From Acidobacteriota bacterium (lineage in GTDB: Bacteria > Actinomycetota > Acidimicrobiia > Spongiisociales > UBA5794): DNA of 7,950 bases. Location: positions 1 through 7,950 of the forward strand of contig SMXV01000122.1 of the NCBI GenBank assembly GCA_004356175.1, given 5' to 3'. The notes below the pieces were generated by a model. It saw only the letters and a program-made list of their open reading frames with translations. It had not been told where the DNA came from and ran no database searches. The translations under genes and the position numbers were made by a program. Numbering within the stretch: the stretch's first letter is position 1; each line of letters opens with the position of its first letter. Of the stretch, positions 6,813-7,950 are shown in pieces.

Positions 6813-7795
6813 TGGCTTACGGTAGAACACAGCATCCGAATGCGCCGTTCACCCCGGTAGGACGCCGCCGTATGGTGGCGTGTGTCTTGGATGACGGCTG
6901 GTCTGTCACCGCAACCGCGGAACGGTTCCAGGTTGATCCCAAGACGGTACGCAAGTGGCGCGACCGGTTCGTTGCTGAAGGTGTCGACGGGCTCTCTGAT
7001 CGGTCGTCTCGGCCACGCACATCCCCGAATCGGACCCGGCGCCAGCTGCGACGCAAGGTGTGCCGGATCCGCAAGAAACGCCGCTGGGGAGCCGACCACA
7101 TCGCGTATGAGGTCGGCTTGGCAACCTCGACAGTGCAGAATATCCTCACCCAAGCAGGTTTGGGACGTCTCGATCGGGGAGACCGTGCTACAGACACGGA
7201 ACCGGTCAGGCGGTATCAGCGTGATACTCCTGGTGAGCTGATCCATGTTGATATCAAGAAACTTGCTGGTATCCCTGACGGTGGAGGCTGGCGGACCCGG
7301 GGACGGGGATACAAAGGCGAGAAGTCCACAAAGTCGGTCCGTGCCGGGTACCGCTACATCCACACAGCCATTGACGACCGTTCCCGCATCGCCTATTCAG
7401 AGATCCTTGACGACGAGAAAGGTGAAACCGCAGCCCGGTTCTGGACAAGGGCAGCAGCGTGGTACCTATCGATCGGAATCGAACCCCAACGGGTAATCAC
7501 CGACAACGGCGGCTGCTACAAATCTCGTGACTGGCACAAGGCATGTGAAGCAACCGGTACCGCAGTGAAGAAGACCCGGCCGTATCGGCCTCAAACCAAC
7601 GGCAAAGTAGAACGGTTCCACCGCATCCTGTTAGAGGAATGGGCCTACATCCGGCCCTGGAGATCAGACATCCAACGCACCCGCGCCTATGAAGGTTTCA
7701 TCCACTTCTACAATCACCACAGATCCCACGGAGCGCTCAGATGGGCCACCCCCATCACCATCCTCAAGGACAACGTCCCCGAAGACCACACCTAG
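6812..7795 (+). CDS. IS481-family DDE transposase
   Basis: This 327-residue transposase should catalyse cut or copy transposition of the surrounding element. The N-terminal half has helix-turn-helix DNA-binding segments (about 18-60, including TATAERFQVDPKTVRKW, and a second near 75-115). The rve-type catalytic core holds D147 (ELIHVDIKKL), D231 (VITDNGGCY) and E267 (TNGKVERFHR), a DD35E spacing. The HGAL segment near 306-309 is typical of the family. I chose the ATG at 6812 over the upstream TTG at 6755: AAGGAGG at 6801-6807 is a strong ribosome binding site, and the 19 extra residues would be read through the regulatory hairpin. The last codon ACC straddles the element boundary, and the TAG stop (7793-7795) lies entirely in the CCTAGG flank. 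All three catalytic residues are present and the frame is intact. Confidence 0.93.
   Translation: MAYGRTQHPNAPFTPVGRRRMVACVLDDGWSVTATAERFQVDPKTVRKWRDRFVAEGVDGLSDRSSRPRTSPNRTRRQLRRKVCRIRKKRRWGADHIAYEVGLATSTVQNILTQAGLGRLDRGDRATDTEPVRRYQRDTPGELIHVDIKKLAGIPDGGGWRTRGRGYKGEKSTKSVRAGYRYIHTAIDDRSRIAYSEILDDEKGETAARFWTRAAAWYLSIGIEPQRVITDNGGCYKSRDWHKACEATGTAVKKTRPYRPQTNGKVERFHRILLEEWAYIRPWRSDIQRTRAYEGFIHFYNHHRSHGALRWATPITILKDNVPEDHT
7765..7790 (-). repeat. Right terminal inverted repeat (IRR)
   Basis: Read on the complementary strand it begins TGTGGTCTTCGGGGACGTTG and matches the left end at TGTG, CGGGGA, GTTGTCC and TG. It lies wholly inside the transposase coding sequence and encodes its C-terminal KDNVPEDH residues. 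Confidence 0.85.
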
Positions 7796-7796
7796 G
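7791..7796. repeat. Right target-site duplication CCTAGG
   Basis: This copy directly follows the right inverted repeat and is identical to 6709-6714. It supplies the TAG stop codon of the transposase. Confidence 0.75.
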
Positions 7797-7950
7797 TACC
7801 GGGCTGCGCAGGCCGAAGAACAGTGGTCTAGGGCTGGATGTGGCAGGACAGGTTGAGGCGGTAGGCAGGAGCGTGACGCGCTTCGAGCCGGGTGATGAGA
7901 TCTTCGGAGACCTAACCGAGTACGGCTACGGCGCTTTTGCCGACTACGTA
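7792..7950 (+). pseudogene. 5'-truncated MDR-family oxidoreductase (alcohol dehydrogenase/quinone reductase-like), runs off the window
   Basis: The 53 codons from CTA at 7792 to the window end read as an MDR-superfamily enzyme: LGTGLRRPKN, then LDVAGQVEAVGRSVTRFEPG with the GDEIFGD turn, and GAFADYV. This corresponds to the catalytic GroES-like domain of zinc-less NAD(P)H-dependent quinone oxidoreductase/alcohol dehydrogenase-like proteins, starting about 60-70 residues from their usual N-terminus. The homology begins abruptly at the target site of the insertion sequence. The missing N-terminal part is not encoded in any forward frame left of the element (the in-frame sequence there ends GLQEHGPL and is unlike the family). 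It is therefore called a broken gene, although the 3' part is not visible. An ATG at 7741 inside the element is in frame with it (see findings). Confidence 0.75.

Larger units (their letters stand above)
6715..7790 (+). mobile_element. IS481-family insertion sequence, 1076 bp, apparently complete
   Basis: The element is bounded by imperfect terminal inverted repeats starting TGTG and by CCTAGG on both sides. It carries one intact DDE transposase gene filling nearly all of it. Length, single gene, TGT-type ends and NCTAGN target all fit the IS481 family. The left end contains two dyads, at 6718-6736 and 6761-6811, that are absent from the right end. The transposase reading frame runs through the right inverted repeat and stops in the flanking target bases. 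No internal frameshift or deletion is seen, so the element may still be mobile. It separates the kinase upstream region from an oxidoreductase gene that lacks its 5' part. Confidence 0.9.

Noticed and set aside
6710..7363. 217-codon open frame antisense to the transposase
   Set aside because: It spans the IS end and runs opposite the DDE core, with no protein-family resemblance. Complementary-strand open frames are common in this type of sequence.

Overview
The window looks like a chromosomal segment of an actinobacterium, possibly Acidimicrobiia. This is an inference from the moderately GC-rich coding sequence, the GATC/TCG-rich codon use, the phosphoglucose isomerase of the type usually fused to transaldolase, and the tightly overlapped tal-pgi-zwf order. 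No rRNA or marker gene is present to fix the taxon.

Region 1 (1-4111, + strand) is a compact central-carbon operon: transaldolase, glucose-6-phosphate isomerase and glucose-6-phosphate dehydrogenase. The two internal junctions are 4-base ATGA overlaps. The tal start is itself inside an ATGA, so a further gene upstream (transketolase by analogy, not visible) may be coupled the same way. Together these enzymes link glucose-6-phosphate, fructose-6-phosphate and the pentose phosphate pathway. The opcA and pgl genes that often follow zwf in actinobacteria are absent here.

Region 2 (4004-6556, - strand) is one large membrane-anchored hybrid-sensor-type histidine kinase (multi-TM, PAS, PAS, GAF, HisKA, HATPase) without a receiver domain or adjacent response regulator. 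It converges on zwf and the two coding regions overlap by 108 bp, so there is no space for a dedicated terminator between them. The last 35 kinase residues are written antisense to the zwf 3' end and lie outside the ATPase fold.

Region 3 (6557-6714) is a short non-coding stretch upstream of the kinase gene, with a pair of 8-base direct repeats.

Region 4 (6715-7790) is a complete IS481-family insertion sequence. It has a 327-residue DDE transposase, imperfect terminal inverted repeats and matching CCTAGG flanks. The transposase stop codon lies in the right flank, not in the element. The transposase ribosome binding site is one arm of a strong hairpin.

Region 5 (7792-7950) is the inside of an MDR-family (zinc-less alcohol dehydrogenase/quinone oxidoreductase) gene whose first ~60 codons are missing. 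They are not found on the other side of the insertion sequence, so the element sits at a junction between unrelated sequences: a deletion/rearrangement, or an assembly join at a repeat.

I see no CRISPR array, tRNA, rRNA, prophage or clear novel defence or biosynthetic system. The most interesting signals are the architecture of the insertion sequence and its right-hand junction, and the overprinted kinase tail.
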